From assembly GCF_000381005.1 (NCBI RefSeq), contig NZ_KB908388.1, positions 1-64,000 of the forward strand: DNA of 64,000 nucleotides. The letters are read 5' to 3'. The stretch comes from Selenomonas bovis DSM 23594 (GTDB lineage: Bacteria; Bacillota; Negativicutes; Selenomonadales; Selenomonadaceae). Under the pieces are notes generated by a model. That model was not told where the DNA came from. It did no database searches and saw only the letters and a program-made list of their open reading frames with translations. The position numbers and the translations under genes were made by a program. This document shows positions 9,953 through 18,349 of the stretch, piece by piece; position 1 is the first letter of the stretch; the number at the start of each line of letters is the position of its first letter.

Positions 9953-11551
9953 TCAGACCTCCAGATAAGCGAGCGCCGCTTTCATGCCGTCGACGGCCGC
10001 ACTCATGATGCCACCCGCGTAGCCCGCCCCCTCCCCGATGGGATAGATGCCGGGCGTCCGCTCGGCGAGGAACGTCTGCCGGTCGCGGCGGATCCGCACT
10101 GGCGCTGACGAGCGCGTCTCGATGCCCGTCATCGGCACATCCGGCGCGGCAAAGCCGGGGATGCGGCGGTCGAACTGCGGCAGCGCGTGCGCGAGCGTCG
10201 CACAGACGGCAGGCGGCAGGCAGTCCGCGAGCCGCGCCGTCCGCACGCCCGGCGCGTAGGAGGGCGGCACGAGGAAATCACTGCTCCCCGCGCGCCCCGC
10301 GAGGAAATCGCCGACCGACTGCACGGGCGCAAAATAATCCCCGCCGCCCGCCGCGAACGCGCGCGCCTCATAGTCGCGCTGGAACGCGACGCCCGCGAGC
10401 ACGCCGGGACCGAAATCCTCAGGCGTCACCTGCACGAGCAACGCGGCGTTCGCGACACCGGAGTCGCGGCGGTAGTTGCTCATGCCGTTCGTCACGAGCC
10501 GACCCGCCTCCGAGGCCGCCGCGACGACCTGTCCGCCCGGACACATGCAGAACGAGTACGCGCCGCGCCCCGTCTCACGATCCTGATACGTCAGCGCGTA
10601 GTCCGCGACCGGCAATCGCGGCTGGCCGGCATCCGCGCCGTACTGCGCCCGGTCGATGAAGTCCTGCGGATGCTCGATGCGCACGCCCACAGCGAACGCC
10701 TTCGCCTCCATCGCGAGCCCGCGCGCATAGAGCATCTCATACGTATCGCGCGCCGAATGGCCGATGCCGAAAAATGCTGCATCCGCCGCGACGCGCTCCT
10801 CTCCCGCAACGATGAGCGCGGCGAGCCGTCCGCCCGCGAGCTCCACATCCGTGACCTGCGCGCCGAAGCGCACCTCGCCGCCAAGGCGGCGGATCTCCTC
10901 ACGCAGGTTCTTTACGACCGTGCGCAAAAGATCCGTACCGATGTGCGGCTTATGCAGGTAAAGGATCTCCTGCGGCGCGCCCGCCGCAACGAATGCCTCG
11001 AGCACATCGCGCATGTGCGGATCGCTGATGCGCGTCGTGAGCTTGCCGTCGGAGAACGTCCCCGCGCCGCCCTCGCCGAACTGCACATTCGAGGTGGGCG
11101 AAAAGGCGCCGCCGTGCCAGAACGACAAAATATCGCGATGACGCGTATCGACATCCTGACCGCGCTCCAGGACGAGCGGCGCCTGTCCCGCGCGCGCGAG
11201 CGTGAGTGCCGCGAACATCCCCGCGGGACCAAATCCCACGACAACGGGACGCCGTTCTCCCTTCCCGAGCGGCCGCTCTAGGATGGGCGGCCGCGGCTGC
11301 GGCTGCCGCCGCTCCACCTTGCGGTCGCGCCGCAGCCGCGCGAGCACCGCCCGCTCCTGCCTGACTGCTACATCGAGCACGTAGACAAAGAGGAGCGGCG
11401 CGCCATGATAGCGCCGCGCGTCGACGGCCTTGCGCACGATGGCGACGGAGACGATCTCCTCCGCGCGCACGCCGAGCCTCTGCGCCGCCAACTGCGCGAG
11501 CGGCGTCTCATCGTCAAACGGCACCGAAAAATCTTTAATCCGAAGCAACAA
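9953..11551 (-). CDS. Uncharacterised FAD-dependent dehydrogenase (COG2509 type)
   Basis: Flavoprotein of 532 residues of a widespread but uncharacterised class. A short N-terminal domain (1-95) precedes the FAD-binding Rossmann motif GFGPAGMFAAL near residue 106. GEGGAGTFSDGKL near 158 and the C-terminal GEGAGYAGGIMSAA, which binds the flavin ribityl/phosphate, are typical. Substrate and electron partner are unknown; no partner gene is adjacent. The ATG has GGGGGAGC close by. A promoter is placed about 85 bp upstream. Confidence 0.8.
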   Translation of the reverse strand: MLLRIKDFSVPFDDETPLAQLAAQRLGVRAEEIVSVAIVRKAVDARRYHGAPLLFVYVLDVAVRQERAVLARLRRDRKVERRQPQPRPPILERPLGKGERRPVVVGFGPAGMFAALTLARAGQAPLVLERGQDVDTRHRDILSFWHGGAFSPTSNVQFGEGGAGTFSDGKLTTRISDPHMRDVLEAFVAAGAPQEILYLHKPHIGTDLLRTVVKNLREEIRRLGGEVRFGAQVTDVELAGGRLAALIVAGEERVAADAAFFGIGHSARDTYEMLYARGLAMEAKAFAVGVRIEHPQDFIDRAQYGADAGQPRLPVADYALTYQDRETGRGAYSFCMCPGGQVVAAASEAGRLVTNGMSNYRRDSGVANAALLVQVTPEDFGPGVLAGVAFQRDYEARAFAAGGGDYFAPVQSVGDFLAGRAGSSDFLVPPSYAPGVRTARLADCLPPAVCATLAHALPQFDRRIPGFAAPDVPMTGIETRSSAPVRIRRDRQTFLAERTPGIYPIGEGAGYAGGIMSAAVDGMKAALAYLEV

Positions 11552-11612
11552 GCTCCCCCTTTCCGATTGAAAACGCCATCACTTCACGACCAAAATACGA
11601 AACTACAGACTT

Positions 11613-11641
11613 AGCCTACTCTAAATCAAGAGAAAAGTCAA
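11613..11641 (-). promoter_or_regulatory. Promoter of the FAD-dependent enzyme gene
   Basis: Minus strand TTGACT (11636-11641), 17-bp spacer, TAGGCT (11613-11618). Confidence 0.5.
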
Positions 11642-11754
11642 TCCAGAGCAAGCGCTCGCCGCATACAGCAACGGGGCCGCCGCGTATGCGACAGCCCCGC
11701 AAAAACACAGATGAGACGCTCCCGCGCCACAGCCGTTACCAGCTGCAAGCCGCT

Positions 11755-12669
11755 TTATTTCGCCGCCGCGACCTTCGCCGCGTGGCGTTTCTCCGACCAG
11801 CCGCGGAACACGATCCAGAGCGGGCTCGCGATGAAGATGGACGAATAGCAGCCGACGCCGAAGCCGACGAGCAGCGCGAACGCAAAGTCCTTCGTCGTCT
11901 CGCCGCCGAAGAAATAGAGCGCGAACGTCGTGAAGAGCACAGTGAACACCGTGTAGAGCGAACGCGTGAGGGTCTGGTAAACGCTCGTGTTGACGAGCGC
12001 GTTCACGTCGCCATTCCTGCGGAAATGCAGGCGCAGGTTCTCGCGGATGCGGTCGAAGATGACGATGGTATCGTTGATCGAGTAACCGACGATGGTCAGA
12101 AGCGCCGCGATGAACGAGGAGTCGATCTGCCGCTGCGTGAGCGAGAAGACCGAGAGCACGATGAGGATATCGTGGATGAGCGCGAGCACAGCCGCCACAC
12201 CGAACTTCCACTCGAAACGATAGGCGACGTAGAGGATGATGAGCGCCCAGGAGATGACGAGCGCCTCGAGCGCGTTCGTGATGAGCTCGCCGCCGATGGT
12301 CGCGCCGACCTTCTCCTCACGCAGCACCGTATAGTCGCCGACGTCCTGCTTGAGTGTCGCCATGACTTCCTTGCGCTGTTCCTCCTCGAGATCCGTCGTG
12401 CGGATCATCACGTCCTCCGAGGAAGTGACATCCGACTGCGCGCCGGAGAGCTGAATGGTGCTGCCGTCGAGGCCGTACTTCGCGAGACTCGTGCGCACCT
12501 CGGCGATCGTGACCGGCTGCGCGAACTTGAGGTCGATGATCGTGCCGCCCGTGAAGTCGATACCGAAATTGAAGCCCCGCACGAACATGCAGATGATACC
12601 GGGAATGATGATGAGCGCGGAAATAAGGAACCAGATTTTCCGATGGCCCGCAAGATCGAATTTAGGCAT
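11755..12669 (-). CDS. secF: Protein translocase subunit SecF
   Basis: Membrane partner of SecD that uses the proton motive force to help SecYEG export proteins. The 304 residues have the SecF plan: one N-terminal helix, a periplasmic domain beginning with FGIDFTGGT, then five transmembrane helices with the conserved IGYSINDTIVIFDRIREN near residue 205. The ATG lies 8 bp inside the secD end, so the two are translationally coupled. Separate secD and secF genes, as here, contrast with the fused secDF of Bacillus. Confidence 0.97.
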   Translation of the reverse strand: MPKFDLAGHRKIWFLISALIIIPGIICMFVRGFNFGIDFTGGTIIDLKFAQPVTIAEVRTSLAKYGLDGSTIQLSGAQSDVTSSEDVMIRTTDLEEEQRKEVMATLKQDVGDYTVLREEKVGATIGGELITNALEALVISWALIILYVAYRFEWKFGVAAVLALIHDILIVLSVFSLTQRQIDSSFIAALLTIVGYSINDTIVIFDRIRENLRLHFRRNGDVNALVNTSVYQTLTRSLYTVFTVLFTTFALYFFGGETTKDFAFALLVGFGVGCYSSIFIASPLWIVFRGWSEKRHAAKVAAAK

Positions 12670-13918
12670 TCTTCTTCAAATCCTCCTTTTTCCAAAGCAT
12701 GAAGCCCGTCGCGCCGTAGGCGGCAGGATTGCTGAAGAGCTTCGAGGCAATCATCAGCTTCAGCATGTACTGCGTGAGCGTGATGGCCGTGAACATCGAG
12801 AGCAGCGTGCCGAGGCCGAGCGTGATGGCGAAGCCGCGGATCGTGCCCGTGCCGAGGAAGAAGAGCACGCCCGCCGCGATGAGCGTCGTGACATTCGAGT
12901 CGAAGATCGTCGTGAACGCGCGCTTGAAGCCAGAATCCATCGAGAGCCGCAGCGTCTTGCCCTGGATCTGGTACTCCTCCTTGAAATGCTCGAAAATCAG
13001 CACGTTCGCATCGACCGCCATGCCGATGGAAAGGATGATACCCGCGACGCCCGGCAGCGTCAATGTCGCATCGAGGACGTAGAGCAGCGCGAGCAGCATG
13101 ATCGTATAGGCCATGAGCGCGACGTCTGCGATGAAGCCGGAGACGCGGTAAAAGAGCAGCATGAAGAGCAGCACGGCGCCGATGCCGACGGCAAACGCGA
13201 ACTCCGATTTATCCTTGGAGTCCTGGCCGAGGGACGGGCCGACCGTGCGCGTCTCGATGATGTTGACCTTCACGGGCAGCGCGCCGCTCCGGAGGACGAC
13301 CGCGAGATTCTGCGCCTCCTCGAGCGACTTCTGGCCGGAGATCTCCGCCTTGCCGCCGAGGATTGGCTCGCGCACGTTCGGCGCTGTGAGCACCTCGCCG
13401 TCGAGCAGGATGGCAATCGTGCGGCCGACGTTCTTCGAGGTGAGATCCGCGAACTTCTTCGCACCCTCATCCGTGAACTCGAGGTTGACGACGTTCTGTC
13501 CATTCTGCTGGTTCGTCGCCGCCTGCGCGTCTTTGAGGTCGGTACCTGTGAGCACCGTGTTGCCGTCCTCGTCTTTGAACTCGAGCATCGCCGTCTTGCC
13601 GATGGTCTTGATGGCGGCATCCGGATCCTTGACACCCGGCAGTTCGATGATGACGCGGCGCTCGCCCTCGCGCTGGATGATTGGCTCGGTGAGGCCGAGC
13701 GCGTTGACGCGCTTCTCCATGATGGTGACGACGCGGTTCATCGCGTCGTCATTGACCTTCGCGATATCCGTATCCTCGGCCTCGAGCACGACATGCGTGC
13801 CGCCCTGCAGGTCGAGGCCCTGGCGAATGGAGTTCGCCAACGGACGGACGAAAGCGAGGAAAATGCCGACAATCGCCACGACACAGACGATGAGCTTCAG
13901 GAGACTGTCTTTTCTCAA
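12662..13918 (-). CDS. secD: Protein translocase subunit SecD
   Basis: Membrane component of the Sec holotranslocon that acts on the outer face of the membrane. It has an N-terminal helix, the GLDLQGGTHVVLE motif near residue 38, a large periplasmic domain (about 50-235), and five C-terminal helices including GMAVDANVLIFEH. Two TTG codons can start it. The one at 13927 directly abuts AAAGGA, which is too close; the TTG at 13916-13918 has 9 nt spacing and is chosen, giving 418 residues. No ATG is available nearby. A promoter lies upstream, but read-through from the tgt-yajC genes is also possible. Confidence 0.95.
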   Translation of the reverse strand: MRKDSLLKLIVCVVAIVGIFLAFVRPLANSIRQGLDLQGGTHVVLEAEDTDIAKVNDDAMNRVVTIMEKRVNALGLTEPIIQREGERRVIIELPGVKDPDAAIKTIGKTAMLEFKDEDGNTVLTGTDLKDAQAATNQQNGQNVVNLEFTDEGAKKFADLTSKNVGRTIAILLDGEVLTAPNVREPILGGKAEISGQKSLEEAQNLAVVLRSGALPVKVNIIETRTVGPSLGQDSKDKSEFAFAVGIGAVLLFMLLFYRVSGFIADVALMAYTIMLLALLYVLDATLTLPGVAGIILSIGMAVDANVLIFEHFKEEYQIQGKTLRLSMDSGFKRAFTTIFDSNVTTLIAAGVLFFLGTGTIRGFAITLGLGTLLSMFTAITLTQYMLKLMIASKLFSNPAAYGATGFMLWKKEDLKKNA

Positions 13919-14001
13919 CTGATTCAATCCTTTCTCATGGAGCGCAGCAGCGCTCCTATTTATTTATGAATGAAGGAATCACCGACCACGCCAGCGCTCC
14001 C

Positions 14002-14030
14002 CTTCTATGATGCCAAAACAATATAGTCAA
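14002..14030 (-). promoter_or_regulatory. Possible secD promoter
   Basis: Minus strand TTGACT (14025-14030), 17-bp spacer, TAGAAG (14002-14007). A GGAGCGC/GCGCTCC hairpin (13938-13955) follows in the leader just before the ribosome-binding site. Confidence 0.45.
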
Positions 14031-14037
14031 CAGGCTG

Positions 14038-14403
14038 TCAGTGTGCCGGCTCTGTCGCGGACGCATCCTGCTGCGTTTTCAAGAACGCGATGACCTTCTC
14101 CCGCACGGCGTCTGCGTCGAGCGCGTCCGTCTGAATATAGAGGTCCGCGTGCGCGCGGGCATCGGCGAGCCGCTTGTGCTGGACGGCGAGCCGATCCTCG
14201 CCCCAATAGACAAGGCGGCGCTTGTGGATGGCCGGGAGCGTCGCGTCGATCATCACGAGCACGTCGGGATGGTGCTTGTTCCAGAAATCATGGATGCAGG
14301 AATGCTCCTGCGCCACATTGTAGGCGTCGTAGCCCGCCGCCCGCAGCCCCGCTACGAGCGTCGTCTTTCCCGACGCGCAGACACCGACGATTGCAATCCG
14401 CAT
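14038..14403 (-). CDS. Small P-loop nucleotide-binding protein
   Basis: A 121-residue protein starting MRIAIVGVCASGKTTL, with a clear Walker A motif (GVCASGKT). The rest resembles small nucleoside/adenylate-kinase-like folds (a DVLVMIDATL strand, then an Arg-rich segment), but no substrate-specific signature is recognisable. GGGAGG lies 9 nt before the chosen ATG; 13 extra codons are open upstream. It follows the SpoIIE-type phosphatase by 35 bp and precedes secD, so it is probably in the tgt-yajC-secDF transcription unit. Function unknown. Confidence 0.7.
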   Translation of the reverse strand: MRIAIVGVCASGKTTLVAGLRAAGYDAYNVAQEHSCIHDFWNKHHPDVLVMIDATLPAIHKRRLVYWGEDRLAVQHKRLADARAHADLYIQTDALDADAVREKVIAFLKTQQDASATEPAH

Positions 14404-14438
14404 ACTGCCATACCTCCCAAAGAGCCCGCACGAGCCCC

Positions 14439-15146
14439 TCAAAACGGATAAACGGCCTTGAGCTCCTCGATCTTCGCACCCGGGGAATCCTCCGTAATGC
14501 CGAGCACGACGACCGTCATATCATCCGACGCCTTCTCCTTGTCGAGGAAGAGCGCGTACTCCATGATGCTGCGCGCTATGTAGTCCACATCCTCCGCCGT
14601 GTTCTTGCGGATGATTTCCATGATTTTCTCAAAGTCCGCATCATGTCCCGTATGCTTCCGGCCCGCATGCGCGATGCCGTCTGTATACGAGACGACGAGC
14701 ATGCCCGGCGTGAAGGGCACCTCGTACATGCGCGGCTTCATGTGTCGGTGCACGCCGATGGGCGCGACCTCGTCGTCGTAGACGCTCTCGTACTCCGGCG
14801 TCACGACGATAGTCGGACAGTTGGAGTTGCGACTGATGACGACCGTCTCCGACTCGAGATCCGCGCTGATGACCGTGAGCGTGCAGGAGACCTTGCGATC
14901 CTTCATCGCGTAGAGATAGTCGTGCACAGCGCGCGCGACAGCGCCGTCGCGCGCGCCGTCGCCGATGAGCTGCGTCGCCTTCGTGACGACCCAGCTGCTC
15001 GTATGATGTGCCGCGAGGCCATTGCCCTGCCCGTCCGCGATGATGGCGGAGATGCCGCCGTGCGGACGCTCCGCGAGATCGCAGGTATCACCGCAGTACT
15101 CATTGGCATACTTGGCGGTCTTCGCCATGCCAATCTTGATTTCCAT
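14439..15146 (-). CDS. SpoIIE/PP2C-type serine phosphatase
   Basis: Stand-alone catalytic domain of the metal-dependent SpoIIE phosphatase group, 235 residues, with no sensor or membrane domain. The metal-binding acidic residues are visible: IADGQGNG near residue 37, SYTDGIAHA near 160, and SDDMTVVVL near 215. Such proteins usually reverse phosphorylation of anti-anti-sigma-like partners, but no STAS-domain or kinase partner is adjacent. It starts 6 bp after the stop of the folate cyclo-ligase gene and is co-directional with yajC and secD, so it is probably co-transcribed with them. Confidence 0.85.
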   Translation of the reverse strand: MEIKIGMAKTAKYANEYCGDTCDLAERPHGGISAIIADGQGNGLAAHHTSSWVVTKATQLIGDGARDGAVARAVHDYLYAMKDRKVSCTLTVISADLESETVVISRNSNCPTIVVTPEYESVYDDEVAPIGVHRHMKPRMYEVPFTPGMLVVSYTDGIAHAGRKHTGHDADFEKIMEIIRKNTAEDVDYIARSIMEYALFLDKEKASDDMTVVVLGITEDSPGAKIEELKAVYPF

Positions 15147-15152
15147 AGACTC

Positions 15153-15749
15153 TCACCGTTTCTTCCTGCAAACCAGATGACGCGACTCCGTGATGATCTC
15201 CGCCACGTCGATGTCATGTGCCGCCATCGGCACCTCAGCGGTGAGGAGCGCGTCGAACGCAAGCGCGATGCGGTACGCGCCGCGCGCCCGCGCGCCGAGA
15301 TAGCGGTCATAGTAGCCACCGCCGAGCCCGAGGCGCGCCCCCTCCGCGGTGAACGCCGCCCCCGGCACGATGGCGAGGTCGATCTCCTCCGGCGCGACAG
15401 CGCGGCGCAGATGCTCCGGCACATTGCGGATGCCATAGGCGCCGCGCTCGAGCACCGCGAGCGATGGAAGCTCTACGGCCTCCATCGTGCCGCGCCCCGT
15501 GATCCAGGGGATGGCGACGCGCTTGCCGTCTGCAAGAGCGTGCGCGAGCAGTCCGTCGAGCTGCACCTCCTCCGGCATCGACGCATAGGCGAATACCGTC
15601 CGCGCCGCCTGGTACCGCGGCAGCGCGCAAAGCGTCCCGCACATGGCGCGGCTCGCCGCCTCCCGCTCCGCCTCCGGGATGGTGCGTCGACGGCGCGTCA
15701 TCTCCGTGCGCAGGCGGCGCTTGGCCGCGAGCAGCAATTCTTCATTCAT
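15153..15749 (-). CDS. 5-formyltetrahydrofolate cyclo-ligase
   Basis: ATP-dependent conversion of 5-formyl-THF to 5,10-methenyl-THF, which returns inactive folate to one-carbon metabolism. The 198 residues are typical in size. The N-terminal basic helix AAKRRLRTEMTRRRR binds ATP phosphates, and GLGGGYYDRYL near residue 143 is the family signature. Its ATG overlaps the yajC stop codon (ATGA), so the two are coupled. Confidence 0.95.
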   Translation of the reverse strand: MNEELLLAAKRRLRTEMTRRRRTIPEAEREAASRAMCGTLCALPRYQAARTVFAYASMPEEVQLDGLLAHALADGKRVAIPWITGRGTMEAVELPSLAVLERGAYGIRNVPEHLRRAVAPEEIDLAIVPGAAFTAEGARLGLGGGYYDRYLGARARGAYRIALAFDALLTAEVPMAAHDIDVAEIITESRHLVCRKKR

Positions 15750-16024
15750 TGTTCTGCATCCTTCGTGACTTTGCCGTTGATGGCCGCGCGCGCGAACGTG
15801 ATCTTCGTCCCCGGCGCGACCTCAAGCGTCGCCGTCTTCTTGTCAAGCGCCGTGATCTTCCCGTAGATGCCGCCGATCGTGACGACCTCGACGCCGATCT
15901 CGAGGCTGTCGAGCAGCGCTTTGCGCTTCGCGGCCTGCTTCTTCTGCGGACGATACAGCATGAAATAGAAGAGCGCGACCATCACCGCGATCATCAGAAC
16001 TGTGCTCTGGACTTCCTGTGTCAT
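15746..16024 (-). CDS. yajC: Preprotein translocase subunit YajC
   Basis: Small accessory subunit of the SecDF complex. The 92 residues have one N-terminal transmembrane helix (about 8-25) ending in the family signature FYFMLYRPQKKQ, then a compact cytoplasmic domain with GVEVVTIGGIYGKI. The ATG at 16024 has AAGGGG upstream; longer in-frame readings lack a plausible start. It follows tgt by 58 bp, a gene order common in bacteria, though secD and secF come only after three inserted genes. Confidence 0.95.
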   Translation of the reverse strand: MTQEVQSTVLMIAVMVALFYFMLYRPQKKQAAKRKALLDSLEIGVEVVTIGGIYGKITALDKKTATLEVAPGTKITFARAAINGKVTKDAEQ

Positions 16025-16082
16025 AAGATACCCCTTTCTGCTTTGGGCGCCCCAACACATGGGCACCCCGCAAGCCTTCTTG

Positions 16083-17270
<1,188 letters not shown>

Positions 17271-17313
17271 TTAAAGGAAAGAAAAGAATTGACCGTCCGT
17301 TGCAGTGATTCCT

Positions 17314-17478
17314 TAAGGAATCGCTGATTAAATGAAGTCCTCCGGATTTACGCGGATGAGCTGTATCTCTCTAGGAGACAACCCGGAGACGTCGCGAGCT
17401 ACACTGAAGATTATAGGGCGACGAGAGGACAGCGCAGACGCGTGAAGATGAAGTGCTGAATGAATCAATACTTCCTTA
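17314..17478 (+). repeat. Family A hairpin repeat, copy at the 3' end of cobO
   Basis: About 165 bp, from TAAGGAATCGCTGATTAA to TGAATCAATACTTCCTTA. It differs from the 5492 copy at scattered positions and is abutted on the left by TGCAGTGATTCCTTA, which looks like the right end of a further decayed copy. Its last three bases form the cobO stop codon on the minus strand. Confidence 0.8.
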
Positions 17479-18036
17479 AAACTCTATGCCACGCTGCGCC
17501 TTGATGCCAGCTTGATACGGGTGCTTCACGAGGCGCATCTCCGTCACGAGATCTGCGCGGGCGATGATTTCTGGCGCGGCATCTCGTCCTGTGAGCACGA
17601 GATGGAGTGCGGCGGGACGCGCTTTCAGCAGGTCAATCACATCTTCCACGCGCAGCAGGCCGAATTTCACGGCATAGTTGATCTCGTCGAGCACGATGAG
17701 GTCATAGCGGCCGCTCACGATGGCCGCGTGCGCATCGGCAAGCGCTTCCTTTGCCGCGCGGCGGTGTTCCTCTGGTGGCACATGACCGCGCATGGTGAAG
17801 CCCCTGCCGCACGACCGCATTTCCATGCGCCCGTCTGCCGCCGCGAGCGCCGCGAAGCCCTTGCGCTCTCCATAGTCGCCGCCGCTCTTGATGAATTGCA
17901 GCACGAGGACGCGCAGCCCATCTCCCCAGGCGCGCAGCGCGAGCCCGAGCGCGGCCGTCGTCTTGCCCTTGCCGTCTCCCGTATGGACGATCACGAGCCC
18001 ATGTACATCATTTCCGCTTTTTTTCTCCCTCTCCAT
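17476..18036 (-). CDS. cobO: Corrinoid adenosyltransferase CobO (BtuR/CobA type)
   Basis: ATP:cob(I)alamin adenosyltransferase that attaches the 5'-deoxyadenosyl group to corrinoids. The 186 residues contain the P-loop GDGKGKTTAALG near residue 21, the LVLQFIK strand, and VLDEINYAV near 118, all family markers. GGAGG is 8 nt before the ATG. The stop codon lies at the outer end of a family A repeat, so the C-terminus (IKAQRGIEF) may have been set by insertion of the element. Family A copies lie on both sides of the gene. Confidence 0.95.
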   Translation of the reverse strand: MEREKKSGNDVHGLVIVHTGDGKGKTTAALGLALRAWGDGLRVLVLQFIKSGGDYGERKGFAALAAADGRMEMRSCGRGFTMRGHVPPEEHRRAAKEALADAHAAIVSGRYDLIVLDEINYAVKFGLLRVEDVIDLLKARPAALHLVLTGRDAAPEIIARADLVTEMRLVKHPYQAGIKAQRGIEF

Positions 18037-18092
18037 TGGAAAATCCTCCTCCAGACCGCTGAGACAAGAAGCGCACCGGTATCACGCATCTA

Positions 18093-18130
18093 CGCGAATT
18101 CAGAGTGCTGAATTAAACAGTGGTTCCTTA
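18093..18130 (+). repeat. Family A repeat, truncated right end
   Basis: GTGCTGAATTAAACAGTGG and the TTCCTTA end match the right terminus of family A; the part to its left is only loosely similar. It directly abuts the full copy at 18129, sharing the TTAAGG junction. Confidence 0.65.
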
Positions 18131-18292
18131 AGGAGACGCTGATTAAATGAGGTGCTCCGGATTTACGTGGATGCGCTGTACTCTTCGGAGACAAACCGCT
18201 GGCGTAGCCGAAGCTACGCTGAGGTTTGTCGACGACGAGAGGACAGTGCAGACGCGTGAAGACGGAGCGCCGAATTAAACAGTGGTTCCTTA
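18129..18292 (+). repeat. Family A hairpin repeat, copy between cobO and the SGNH hydrolase gene
   Basis: A 164-bp copy running from TAAGGAGACGCTGATTAA to TTAAACAGTGGTTCCTTA. The central stem GCGTAGC/GCTACGC is intact. It ends 7 bp before the palindrome of the next gene. Confidence 0.85.
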
Positions 18293-18298
18293 AGCACT

Positions 18299-18335
18299 GC
18301 ATTTTATGATATACTAGGATTATATCATAAAATGC
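18299..18335 (+). promoter_or_regulatory. Perfect 15-bp palindrome at the start of the SGNH hydrolase gene (candidate operator)
   Basis: GCATTTTATGATATA (18299-18313) and TATATCATAAAATGC (18321-18335) are exact inverted copies around a 7-base centre. The element contains TATACT and lies 14 bp before the TTG start, where a repressor would block transcription. It has no following T-run, so it is not a terminator. Confidence 0.6.
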
Positions 18336-18349
18336 AGGAGCCGAAATCG

